A stretch of 64,000 nt of DNA from Daucus carota subsp. sativus (taxonomy: Eukaryota; Streptophyta; Magnoliopsida; Apiales; Apiaceae), in NCBI RefSeq assembly GCF_001625215.2, contig NC_030389.2, forward strand, positions 33,965,454 to 34,029,453, read 5' to 3'. This document shows, one piece after another, positions 35,271 to 46,540 of the stretch. Below the pieces are notes generated by a model. That model was not told where the DNA came from and ran no database searches. It saw nothing but the letters and a program-made list of their open reading frames with translations. How positions within the stretch are numbered: the first letter of the stretch is position 1; the number at the start of each line of letters is the position of its first letter. Both the position numbers and the translations under genes were made by a program.

Positions 35271-36286
35271 AGGTTAAATGGCGTTTTGATCACTAAACTG
35301 ACCTATAACTTTCATTTGGATCATCGTACTCAAAAAACTGTCAATCAGGTCACTTAACTAGTAAAAATATACAACTTAATCATCGAAGACGATGAAACTT
35401 TCACGGCCGTTAAATCCCATTGACTATAGACGGTGCTCCGTTAAATCTTTCCACATATGCTGCCACATTAGCTTATTAGTCCACCCATCAATAAAACCAC
35501 CCGGCTGAGTTAGGACCCGACCCAGGTAACTCACCCACAACTCATTATATTTTCCTATTTCTTTCATTTCACCCATCTGTATAAACCCAATAGCTTCGAC
35601 TTATACAACGAGTCCGCCGCAATCTCCATGCGCCTCATCTTCGTCATATCATAAAAGAACGTCATCAGCTCGGCGGCGGAAGTCTCGATGGAGCGTGACG
35701 GCGGTCGCTATTGTGATTGGTGAATGGAATCGAGGTCTCGACAGTGAATGTCGTTGAGTCGGTGAAGAACGAACATGAGAGGTGTATGGGCGTGGGGAGA
35801 GGCTTCGGGAGATTCCAACTCCGACGCGATAAAGTCACCGTCGATTAGAGAGATGGGGTTTGGTGGAGACTAGAGAGAGACGAGATTTGAAAAATGAGAT
35901 TTATATGTCTGTGTATACACTTTTGGTTTTATGAGTTTTAAAGAACAAGATGATGAGCTCTTTTTAAAAAATGGACATGAAAGAGAGTTGTTGAAGAAAA
36001 ATGGTGGATAAGAAATGAGGAAGGAGATCTGGAAATGGATAATGATGTTGGGTTATAAGATGTGGAACGGGTCTAACGATCCAATGACGTGGAGCAGCCA
36101 CATAGGTTGCCAATCTGCCATGTAAGCCTGCCAACTCATTTTTCCATCCAAGAGTTAACAGCAGTAACGGCAAGTGATGTGATTGAAAGTTTTTATTAGT
36201 TCAATTATTTGACTGAAAGCTTTTTGAGTTTGATGACCCAAGTGAAAATTCGTAGTCAGTTGAGTGACGAAAACGCCATTTAACCC
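35271..36286. mobile_element. Mutator-like element, 1,016 bp, non-autonomous
   Basis: An exact 10-bp target duplication GTATATAATC (35261-35270 and 36287-36296). Long imperfect inverted ends of at least 100 bp: GGTTAAATGGCGTTTTGATC at left against GGTTAAATGGCGTTTTCGTC read from the right. The interior (35600-35880) is GC-richer than the surroundings and could be captured gene DNA, but I recognise no protein. Block B retains the empty site (TTAGTATATAATCTGTACAC near 56960). Confidence 0.88.
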
Positions 36287-36492
36287 GTATATAATCTGTA
36301 CACTTTATGAATGTCACAACTACACTGGAATTGTTAATCTCGTCATATTTACGAGCAGATCTATACTTATTATTAGCGCTCAATTGATCTCTACAGCATA
36401 TATGGCACTCCCATCATCTTTCAACTTGTGAATGATATGATCGTTAGGGTTCAGAGTTGGTTACTGGTTGGTATTCTCCCTGAAAAATCATT

Positions 36493-36509
36493 GGGGGGGG
36501 GGGGGGGGG
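36493..36509. repeat. G17 homopolymer
   Basis: Seventeen consecutive G on the plus strand. Block B has G8 at the same place (57172-57179). Confidence 0.9.
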
Positions 36510-36516
36510 TTTAGAA

Positions 36517-37134
36517 GAGGGCTGAGCAAACTGTCGGTTCGGTCGAAACCGAACCGCACCAAACCAAAATAACCGAAAAGACTTTTTGCTTTGTGGAATT
36601 AACTTCCTCCGAAATTTTATATTTTTGAAACTGAACCGAACTTGTCTTTCAAACCGAACCGAACCGAACCGAAAATATTTCGGTTTTTCCAGTTTGGTTG
36701 AAGAAAAACCGAATTATATAAAAAGTTATAGGTGGTGTTTTCGTGGTTATTCTGCAGACTGAATGTTAGTCTATTTATCCTCACTGTCTGTTATATTTGA
36801 ACTGCAGATGACTTGCATGTTGTAATCTTTAATTGAAGGTTGTTTGATAATGGGACTGTATGTTATTTATATACAGAATGCATGATTCACTTGTGGATTG
36901 ACAGATATGAAGAAATGTAAATTTTTAACGTATTATATATCACATATGTATTTTAATGTATTATTATTATTATATATATATAATTAAAAAAATAATATAT
37001 ATTAATAAAAACTTCGATTATTTCGGTTAAATCGAAATTTTGTTCGGTTATGACCGAACTAACCGCAATTTCAAAAAATTTCAAACCTGACTGGACTGAA
37101 TTTATAAGGTTCGCTTCGGTTTTGCTCAGCCCTA
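36517..37134. mobile_element. hAT-type non-autonomous element, copy in block A (618 bp)
   Basis: Inverted ends GAGGGCTGAGCAAAC and TTTGCTCAGCCCTA, with 8-bp flanks GTTTAGAA / GCTTAGAG (eroded target duplication). The interior repeats CCGAACCGAA and its inverse. The same insertion is present in block B, so it predates the duplication. Confidence 0.8.
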
Positions 37135-37623
37135 GCTTAGAGGGTTTTAATAGTTCAAACTTGATAGACTCCATGAAATGGGACCATAAAATTCATGTCG
37201 AGAGATATCAAGAAATTCCGGTCGGTCCTGTTTCCCAATCCTGTCACGGATCCTCCTGGATAAATGGTAAGCGGCTAAGTTTATACTTAAGAAACCACGA
37301 AGATCAGTCATCTCCTTTGGAATCTCTCCACTCTGTTGTTACTTGCTAAATCAATTTAGTACAAAAAATCTGTATGTTGTGATATATGTTTGTTTAGTTC
37401 CTTTTGGATCATCCACAATTATTTAAGTACAACTCAGTCTGGAGTATGGCGGACCATCATTAGTTTCACTGTTATAATTTGTAATTATGGCGGTAAAATT
37501 GCCCAAGCAAAGAGAAATAGACCCCCTGATGTCATTTCTTGCCATGTTTAAAACTTGAATCATCGGATTTTGACAACTTTGAGGGAATTTCATCACAGAA
37601 ATTGTTGGACCGCAGTATTAAGG

Positions 37624-37996
37624 AACTTATTTGCAGAAATAAGTGTACTAATTATGATCTTGATTATATATAAAAGAAAGTATAGGAATAACACGCGACA
37701 TGGCACCACTGAGTTGACAGGTTGACAACGACAACAAAGAATCAGATCAGACAGAACATAAGGAACAAATGACAAGTAAATAAAACAGAAAATATTAACA
37801 TACAAAAATGCATCTGAATTGAAATTTGTAGTACAACTCGAAATACAGAATTTGAGAAATCCACCTTCCTCCAAGCTATATGCGAATAACATCAGCACAT
37901 TAATACATTATAGCGTTTTACAACTTTGAGAAACTCACTCAAGAAAACAAAGAAAAAATTGACAAGCAGAAATGCATGGCATTTATGTTTAGACAT
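37624..37996. other. 3' flank of RLP5
   Basis: No gene. The sequence (CAAATCCACCTTCCTCCAAG-like, CATTTATGTTTAGACATTTA) recurs before the stop codon of RLP6 and at the end of block B. Confidence 0.6.
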
Positions 37997-40923
37997 TTAG
38001 TCATGGAGTTTCCTCTGTAACAAACAAACGGCAACCACTATCTTGTCAAAGACTTGTTCGACATAGTGAAAATAAGAATACCTCCAAGACTTGATGAAAT
38101 GCAGAGAAGCGCAGAATTTTATGGTCCTATCCTGCGTAAAACCACAGGTGCTCGTCATCCGAATAAAATTCAGCTTCATTGTTGTTCTGACAATCATGTG
38201 AATCTGTGTGACTAGGACAGGGCTTCAGGATGGGTGGACCACAGAGCTGATTGTTTCCAACATAAATGGAGGGATCGTCTAGGGTTCGGAGTTGGTTTCC
38301 GGTTGGTATTCTCCCCGAAAAATCATTAAAGGAGAGGTTTAAACGGCTTAAAAAGCTCAGATTTGACAGACTCTGTGGAATATGACCAGCAAGTTCATTT
38401 CTGGACAGATCAAGAAATTCCAGTTTATCCAATTTCCCAATCGTGTCAGGGATCCTTCCGGATAGACGGTTACCGGCTATGTTTAAACTCAACAAACCAT
38501 GGAGGTTCATCAACTCCTTTGGAATCTCTCCACTGATGTTGTAATTTGATAAATCATTGAAATAAAGAAAATCGAGTGTAGAGGAATATGTTAGTTCATA
38601 TCCTTTTGGAACATCAATAATTATATCTTCATCACTCAGTCTCGAGTATGGGGGACCATCTTCTTTTCTGCTGTTATAACTTGTAATTATGGCAGTAAAA
38701 TTGCCGAAGCAAAGAGGAATGTTTCCTGTTATGTCATTTTTTGCCAGGTTTAGAACTTGAATTGATGGATGACACATATCCGTGGGAATTTTACCGTAGA
38801 ACTTGTTGGACCGTAGTATTAAATACCTGAGAAACTGCAATTCTGAAGTCCAAGCAGGAAGAATATCACTCAAATTGTTCTTTCCCACGTCAAGTCCTGT
38901 TATAGATGTCAAATTTTGGAAGGACCGCGGGAGTTTGCCTTGAAAATTATTTGTGCAAGTTTAAATACGAGAGAAACCTTAGAAAACCTAAAGAGATCGA
39001 AATATCCCCACTGAGGTTGTTATTCATAACGGAAAAATCATTCAAGTCTGTCAAATTTCCTAGGCACGGGGGCAGCGCTCCTGAAAATTTATTATCAAAG
39101 AGAAGCATAGTCTTCAAGGACGTTAGATTGCATAAAAGATCAGGGATATTACCAAACATGTGGTTATTTTAGAGGTCTAAATAACGCACACTATTTTGAA
39201 TTGCTAATATGGTATCTGATATGCCTGTGTTTGTCATCCTGATGTCGGCAAGTGTTCTCTGTGTTATAAGCCATTTGGGAAATTTGGGCACTTTTATGGA
39301 GTCCATGTATATATCATGAAGCTGAAATGGAGGAACCCATCTAGAACTGATATTAACCATTAAGTTAGATTTTGAAGAAATTGAAAATGAATAAATGTTG
39401 GTGAGGTTGACAAAGTGATGCTCAGATATAATACCATCCCATGAATTGGAAGCAAGATCCAACCATGCTATATTTGATAGTTTTCCAATGCATTTAGGAA
39501 TGCTTCCTCCTAGTTGATTATCATCAACGAACAGTGTGGTTAAATTCCTTAGTTTGCAAAGTGATTCTTGCAGAGAACTAGGGGTGTAAACTAACCAAAC
39601 TATTCGTGAGCTACTCGAGTTCGGCTCGGAGAATATTCGAATTTGATTCAGTAATAATCAAGCCGAGATCGAGCTCGAGCTATTTGGATGTTTTACTGAG
39701 CCGAGCTCGAGCTTCAAATTACTCGGCTCGTAAGGTTCGCGAGCCTTATCGAGTCTCTATTATTATTTAATTTTTTATTATAAATATATTTTTACAAATA
39801 TATTTAATATTTTATTTATAATTATATATATTTAGTCGAATCGAACTCGAGTCGAAACGATCATATTTCAAGTTTTTGTCAATATTCGTTGACTCAATTC
39901 GAGCTTTAGAGCCGAACTCGAGCCTATCGAACTATTTACGAGCCGAGTTTCGAACTTGAAATTCAAGGCTCGGTCGAACTCGAACTCGAACTCGAGCCCC
40001 GAACTTTTCAGTCGAGTTCGAGCCGAGCCTCATAGTGTTCGACTCGACTCGGCTCGGCTCGTTTACACCCCTGTAGAGAACCACTAAACCGATTCTCACT
40101 CAACCTGAGGTCTGAAAGTTTGGTAAGATTGCCAATCTCAGCCGGAATTGAACCACTAAATCTGTTGTTGGCAAGACTAAGGTAAGAAAGTGATGTCAGA
40201 TTGCCAATAGACTCCGGGATCAAACCGCTTATTTGGTTCCTAGATAGTTCGAGAATAATTAGGGATGTCAAATTTCTGAAAGATTGAGGAATGAAACCGC
40301 CGAGATTATTGGAAGAAAGATAGAGAAAAATAAGAGATTTCAAAGCTCCTATAGATTCTGGTATATAATGCCTTCAATGGAATTATCGTTTAGATCTACT
40401 TCAGTAAGAGCAGTCAAGTTCCCGATGGATTGAGATATCGAACCTGGAAATAATCAAATAAATAGTTTGGCCATTCAGTAAAGTGAGAGAATGAGTACCA
40501 TAATGAGACTGCATTTGGACACAAATTAAATTACATTACAAGGCCAAAAAACCAACAGTATTCAACTTGCTGTTAGTCCTGCTTGATTTTATAAATATTA
40601 TAATGGAGTAGTATTAATTATTTCTTATAGAAAATAATCGAAACAGAAATCTTTCAAATTTAGGAAGAAGGTATGTGATATTCTAATCACCTTTATAACA
40701 ACAACTTTGGAGATCATGAACAACAATCATCTCCATCCCAGGGTGACACTGACAAGAAAGAGTCTTTTCTAACAAGAAGGCTTTTCCTGAGAAGCAGCAA
40801 AGCTTGTTTCTCGCTGTGAATGCAGCTTCCATTCAGGTGGCCTCCGACTATGCTACCGCAACTAAATGTTAAACTTATAGCATATACAAGTAGAAGTGAA
40901 CTCATATATTTTTGTATTTCCAT
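37997..40923 (-). pseudogene. RLP5: mosaic, multiply broken RLP
   Basis: Exon 1 runs 40923 down to about 40690 and has lost about 50 bp after DDCCS, removing the end of the LRR cap. Exon 2 starts at 40443. Lesions in order: a 2-bp TA insertion near 40364, an hAT insertion at 39579-40073, a stop in DLSNN near 39168 (TCA to TAA), 2 nt lost near 38948 (LHNNN), and about 30 bp lost in the membrane-helix code near 38115. Before the helix the sequence is RLP4-like (PNSVRYLDL, NLAKNDITGNIP). After it, VEQVFDKIVVAVCLLQRKLH is RLP6-like. It cannot give a receptor. Confidence 0.9.
39579..40073. mobile_element. hAT-type MITE in RLP5 (495 bp)
   Basis: Inverted ends TAGGGGTGTAAAC and GTTTACACCCCTG, with 8-bp flanks CAGAGAAC / TAGAGAAC (39571-39578, 40074-40081; one mismatch). 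The ends carry many GAGCCGAGC / GCTCGGCTC repeats. The uninterrupted site is seen in RLP4 near 32255. Confidence 0.9.
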
Positions 40924-41019
40924 AACTAGAACTAAAAGATAGTTGCAGAATCTACTTAATGTGATCTGCATGTATATGAACATATTTATGTAGCCTGATG
41001 GATTGATATAAGCGCGTAC

Positions 41020-41110
41020 AATGGAATTAGTCTCTCAGTCGGCCGTTTTCAGCACTCACAACAGCAAAGTCTCCCACTCAACAAGCACTAGCCCAGTTAC
41101 TTGACAGCTT
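41020..41110 (-). promoter_or_regulatory. RLP promoter module, RLP5 copy
   Basis: Diverged copy (AGTCTCCCACTCAACAAGCA on the plus strand), about 100 bp from the dead gene's start. Confidence 0.5.
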
Positions 41111-41540
41111 ACTTTTTAGATGATTTTTCAAATTCTTCCCTCCCGGTCCTTAATTGCTTAAGGAATATATGTTATAATTCCATGGTTTGAAAGCTTGCCG
41201 TGTTACATCAACATGATCATCATCATTACTTGAAGAATTATCAGTGGTTGAATGGAAAGTTTGATCTTTTGTGGGAGTTGGATAGACCACTCAGGCCATG
41301 CGGTCCTCTCCTCATGATGACCTGCAAAAATTCCATTTAAACTCGTCTCTTTAACTACATAAAATTATTTTTCTACTTTATCTACTACTCGCAGGGTCTT
41401 GATTAATGAAGAAACAAATATTCTTTAAAATGATATTAAAGCTGAAATACTCAAGTACCTGGTATATAATCTGTACAGATTATGACTGTCACAATGCCAT
41501 AGGAAGTTTTAATCTCTTATATTTATGAGCAGATCTATAC

Positions 41541-41696
41541 TTATACTTAAGAAACCACGGAGATCCATCATCTCCTTTGTAAATCTGTCACAGATCCTCC
41601 CGGATAAATGGTAACCGGCTAAGTTTATACTTAAGAAACCACGGAGATCCATCATCTCCTTTGGAACCTCTCCACTAAGCTGTTATTTGATAAATT
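41541..41696 (-). pseudogene. Eroded RLP 3'-region fragment (shortest copy)
   Basis: Code for the LRR after the island (AAGAAACCACGGAGATCCAT) occurs twice in tandem, about 85 bp apart, followed by island-side TCTCCACTAAGCTGTTATTT. It corresponds to the remnants at 36445 and 57122. Between 41111 and 41540 and from 41697 to 41910 there is only RLP flank. Confidence 0.7.
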
Positions 41697-41910
41697 AATA
41701 TAGTACAAAAAACAGATAATATTAACATACAAAGATGCTCTTAATCGAAACTTGTAGTACAACTAGAAATGCGGAATTTGACAAATCCACCTTCCTCCAA
41801 GCTATGCGAATAACATGAGCACATTATAGCGTTTTACAAGTTTGAGAAACTAACTCAAGAACAAATGGAGAAAAAATTGACAAGCAGAAATGGCATTTAT
41901 GTTTAGACAT

Positions 41911-44312
41911 TTAGTCATGGAGTTTCCTCTGTAACAAAGCAACAGCAACCACTATCCTGTCAAAGACTTGTTCGACATAGTGAAAATAAGAATACCTCCA
42001 AGACTTGATGAAATGCAGGCAAGCACAGAATCCCAAAAAGCCAACTAAGAGACAAGGTCCTATCCCTGCGTAAAACCACATGTGCTCATCATCCGAATAA
42101 GAATCAGCTTCATCGTTGTCTTGAAAATCATGTGAATCTGTGTCACTAGGACAGGGCTTCAGGATAGGTCCACCACAGAGCTGACTGTTGCCAACATAAA
42201 TGGAGGGATCATTGAGGGTTTGTAGTTGGTTTCCGGTTGGTATTCTCCCTGAAAAATCATTGTAGGAGAGGTTTAAACGGCTTAAGAAGTTCAAATTTGA
42301 CAGATTCTGTGGAATAAGACCAGAAAGTTCATTTCTAGAGAGATCAAGAAATTCCAGTTTATCCAGTTGCCCAATTCTGTCAGGGATCCTTCCGGATAGA
42401 CGGTTACCGGCTAAGTTTAAACTCAACAAACCACGGAGATCCATCAACTCTTCAGGAATCCCTCCGGTGATGTTGTTATTTGATAAATCAATGGAAAACA
42501 GAAGCCCGAGTGTAGATGTATATGCTAACTCGGATCCTTTTGCATCATCCATGATCGGATCATATATATCCGTGTATGGATAATGATCATCACTGTAGTT
42601 GTTACTTGTGATTATGGAGGTCAGATTTCCCAAACAATGAGGAATGTTTCCTGTAATGTGATTTCCCGCGAAATTTAAAATTTGAATTGAAACATGGTGG
42701 CAAAGTTCTGTGGGGATTGTACCAAAGAAATTGTTGGACCGTAGTATTAAGTACCTGAGACGCGATGTAAAATTACTCTTCCAAGACGGAAGAACATCAC
42801 TTAAACTATTCTTCCCCACATCAAGTCCAACTAGCCCTGTCAAATTTTCAAAGGACAAAGGAAGTCTGCCTTGAAACTTGTTATTGTGCAAGTTCAAATT
42901 ACGGAGAAGCCCCAAAGAACCTAAAGGAGGAATATTACCGGAGAGATTGTTATTCATCACATCAAGAACCTCCAGAAACGTCAAGTTACCTAAGCACTGG
43001 GGCAGCTCTCCTGAAAGATTATTGTCGGGCAGATGTATCTCCTTCAAGCTCTCTCCTAAATTGCTAACAAAATTGCATAAATATGCAGGAAATTTACCAA
43101 ACAAGTGATTATTTGAGAGGTCTAAATACATCACACTATTTGGAAGTGCTAATAGTTTATCTGATATGCTCGTATTTGTCATCACAAGTTCCTTGATATT
43201 CCTTTGTGTACAGAGCCATCTAGGAAATTTAGGCCCCAGTTTCAAGGAGTCCATCCATATATCTTCGAGCTGAAAAGGGGGGACCCATTTATCGCTAACA
43301 TTCATCACTAAGCCAGACTTTGAAGAAAGTTTCAACTCAGTCAGCATGGCGAGTTCAGCAAAATGACGCTCTGATACGAAGCCCTCCCATGAATTTAAGG
43401 AAAGACCCAATGATACTAGTTTTGATAGTTCCCCAATGCATACAGGAATGCTTCCACTCAGCTGGTTTTCTACAACTGATAGCACCTCTAACTTTGACAA
43501 GTTGCAAACTGCTTCGGTTAGTAAACCGCTGAATTTATTTGTGCTTAAAGATAGGAACCTGAGTTCCTTGAGATTGCCAATTTCAGGTGGAATTGAACTA
43601 TTGAATTCATTAAAGGAAAGATGAAACAGGGAAAGTGATGTCAAGTTTCGAATAGATTGAGGAATTGGTCCTCGTAAATTATTGCTTGACATATGAAGTT
43701 CTGTGACAGATGTCAAAGCCCCTATAGATTCCGGGATCAAACCTCCAATCTTATTTTGAGATAGATCAAGAATGGTTAATGATGTCAAACTTCCTATAGA
43801 CTGAGGAATGAAACCTTGGAGATTATTGACAGAGAGATCGAGGATAGTAAGAGATTTCAAAGATCCTATGGATTCAGGTATGATGCCTTCAAGAAAATTA
43901 TAGTTTAGATCAACTACAGTAAGAGCAGTCAAATTGCCAATGGATGCAGAAATTGAACCTGGAAAGTGAAATACATAATTAGCCCAAGATTAATAACCAA
44001 AAATTTCATCCAAAAACAATTACAGGAATGATCACCTTTAAGACCGGAAGCTCCATGATAAAGTTTGGTAACCTGGCCAGTAAGGTTGTCGCACTCAATT
44101 CCATACCATGAACAACAATCATCCCCGACCCACGATGACAAGAGTTTCCAGTCATCTATAAAACTTTTTTTAATCAGCAACAAAGCTTGTTTCTCATTCT
44201 CAATGCAGCTTAAATTGCTACGGCCTCCAGTTATGCTCCCGCAACCAAACTTTGAATATGTGAGAACACATAAACAAGTAATAAACTCATATGTTTTCGT
44301 ATTTAATTTCAT
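41911..44312 (-). CDS. RLP6: LRR receptor-like protein, intact
   Basis: Exon 1 is 44312-44036 (MKLNTKTYEFITCLCVLTYS, EKQALLLIKKSF, DDCCSWYGIEC) and exon 2 is 43958-41911; phase-1 intron of only 77 bp; 774 residues. Signal peptide, LRR cap, LRR array starting GSISASIGNLTALTVVDLNY, island (KGSELAYTSTLGLLFSIDLS), last LRRs (GIPEELMDLRGLLSLNLAGN), NSQLCGGPILKPCPSD, acidic YSDDEHMWFY, membrane helix AGIGPCLLVGFLGFCACLHF (one Gly of the usual GPGL is Cys) and tail ending LLQRKLHD. The most diverged of the intact two-exon genes, so the best candidate for a distinct specificity. Same fold and presumed role as RLP1. Confidence 0.9.
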
Positions 44313-44440
44313 AGCTAGAAATGAACACAATAAAAGTAATTGGAGAATCTACTTGCCTCCGATCAAATGTATATGAACATATTCTGATGGTATGGATATA
44401 AATGGGTACAAGAATTCAAAGTCATGAACAAGTATCAAAA

Positions 44441-44506
44441 GTCAGTCGTCTCCAGCACTCTCAACATCAAAAGTCTCCCACCCACCGAGCACTTGCTCAG
44501 TTACTG
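44441..44506 (-). promoter_or_regulatory. RLP promoter module, RLP6 copy
   Basis: Plus strand CTCTCAACATCAAAAGTCTC then CCGAGCACTTGCTCAGTTAC, the core of the shared module, about 130 bp from the start codon. Confidence 0.55.
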
Positions 44507-45088
44507 TACTAAATTAGTATTCATGAAGTTTATATTGGAAGATCGAGATGATAAGACATTGTTAAACTTTATTTAATGCAACTCTTTAATCCTCATTTGT
44601 TTGTTTGTGTTTGTATTATGCTTGCTTCATGCTCAACTCTTCCTTGTCGTCGTCATTGACTGAGTGGTCTACCACTAAGTGGTCGCAAGTCATTTCCTAC
44701 ACTGAATACATTACAGATACGCCATAGGGATTAGCTCTAATCCATAACTGTTCTTTAAGTAGCACATCAAGATATAACAGAACGCGTCTACAAGATAATG
44801 CATATTAATCATGATGCATATGTTGGAATTGGATGATATTTTTTACTTAATAATACATTTATACTTGTCCATGTAACTATTCTCTTGTATCAGGGCAACA
44901 AACACATCTAAAGAAATTATTTTCTTAAATTGAAAGACGGTTCTTAGTTAGGTCTGGCCGTCTGGGTCCCCGGCTAGAGATACAACATCCTATTCAATTG
45001 TCTGAAACATGGATTGGTGTGCCATTGTTTTTTGACAAGAGCCACGCGTAATAATGAATATGACGCAATTTCCGTCCAGATACATCAA
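44507..45088. other. Intergenic, nothing recognised
   Basis: No gene or repeat recognised between the RLP6 promoter and the Helitron-like array. Confidence 0.5.
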
Positions 45089-46540
45089 TCTAGCCTGCTA
45101 TAACTCATATGTAAATAGGGAAAAGTAGTTAAAATATATTTGATTTTCAATGATTTTGGCATTTATTATTACAATCCTTTTTTATATAATGTGTAGTGGT
45201 TTCCATATTCACTATATTCAATTTTCAAATCTAGACTTTTTGTTATAATTTCAAATTAATGGATTCTTTTTTCACTCCCTAATTTAAGCTCTTAATAAGA
45301 AGTTTTACATATATTAGATTTTTAAATATTCGGATACATGGATCTAGACTATTATAGCTCATATGCAAATAGGGATCGGAAGTCAAACTTTATTTGATTT
45401 CTACTGATTTTGACATTAATTACTAAAAAGATTATTTATTTATTTTTTGCAGTTTTCATGTTCATTATATTCAATTTTCAAATCAAGACTTTTGGTCATA
45501 ATTTCAAATTGATAGAGTACTTTTTCACTCCATAATTTTAGCTCTTGATAAGGAAGTTTTTATATATTCGACTTTTTAATATTTGGATGTATGGGTCTAG
45601 CCTGCTATAACCCATATGTAAGTAAGGAAAAATAGTCAAAGTTTATTTAATTTAACTGATTTTGGTCGTTATTATTACAATCCTTTTTTGTGTAATATAT
45701 ACCGGTTTCCATATTCGATACATTCAATTTCCAAATCAAGACTTTTTGTTATGATTCCTAATCAATGAAACACTTTTTAACACCAAAATTTTAGCTCTTG
45801 ATAATGAAGTTTTTATATATCAATTTTTTTTATACTTTCCAATACATGGGTATAGACTGCTATAACTCATAGCAAATAAGGATACGTAGTAAAATATAAT
45901 TTAATTTCAACTTCAATATGTTTTCGTATAATTTGTGCGGTTTCTATTTTCACTATATTCAATTTTCAAATCAACTTTTTGTTATAATTTCCGATTAATG
46001 GAGTATTTTTTCACTCCACAATTTTAAATCTTGATAACGAAGTTTCTATATATCAGAATTTTTAAATTTTCCGATACATGAATCTAGCCTGCTATAACTT
46101 ATATGTAAATAAGGAAACATAATCAAAGTTTATTTGATTTTCAATGATTTTGACATTTATTATTACAATCCATTTTTGTATAAAACGTAGTGGCTTCCAT
46201 ATACACTATATTCAATAAGCAAATCAAGACTTTTTGTTATAATTTCAAATTAATGGAGTCTTTTTTCACTCCATAATTTCAGCTCTTGATATACAAGATT
46301 TTTCAAATTTCCGATACATGGATCTGGACTGTTATAGCTTATATGCGAATAGGGAAGTCAAACTTCATTTGATTTCCACTGATTTGACATTTATTACTAC
46401 AATGCTTTTTGTTATACTTTCATTATTTATAGTCACTCCACAATTTTAGCTCTTGATAAGTAAGTTTTTATTTATTTGACTTTTTAAATTTTCAGATAAA
46501 TAGGTCTAGCATGCTATAACCCATATGTAAATATGGAAAG
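45089..46540 (+). repeat. Tandem array, seven units of about 250 bp
   Basis: Units start near 45089, 45343, 45596, 45851, 46083, 46323 and 46505 with TCTAGnCTGCTATAACnCAT, and share ATTCAATTTTCAAATCAAGA and TTAGCTCTTGATAA. Diverged, no open frame. Confidence 0.85.

Larger units (their letters stand above)
36445..37623 (-). pseudogene. Eroded RLP 3'-region fragment (copy in block A)
   Basis: The minus-strand sequence aligns in order with the last LRRs and island of the RLPs: GTTCAGAGTTGGTTACTGGT is the RIPTGNQL code, AAGAAATTCCGGTCGG the FLDLS region, then the island and NFTAIITNYN-type code, up to the ATTGTTGGACCGCAGTATTA region. Many stops and indels. It is interrupted by an hAT-type insert and contains a G17 run. 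Confidence 0.8.
29765..37996. repeat. Segmental duplication block A
   Basis: Collinear with block B at 52757-58500: GTTCACGCTCAAGTAAAA at the left, RLP4/RLP7, promoter module, RLP remnant with hAT insertion, and the leader to the next RLP stop codon. Block A has extra inserts at 33620-33811, 33932-35134 and 35271-36286, and a SEC23 fragment region at about 29895-30215 not found in block B. Confidence 0.85.

Noticed and set aside
37050-37349. 99-codon plus-strand frame
   Set aside because: It spans an hAT-type insert border and eroded antisense RLP sequence.
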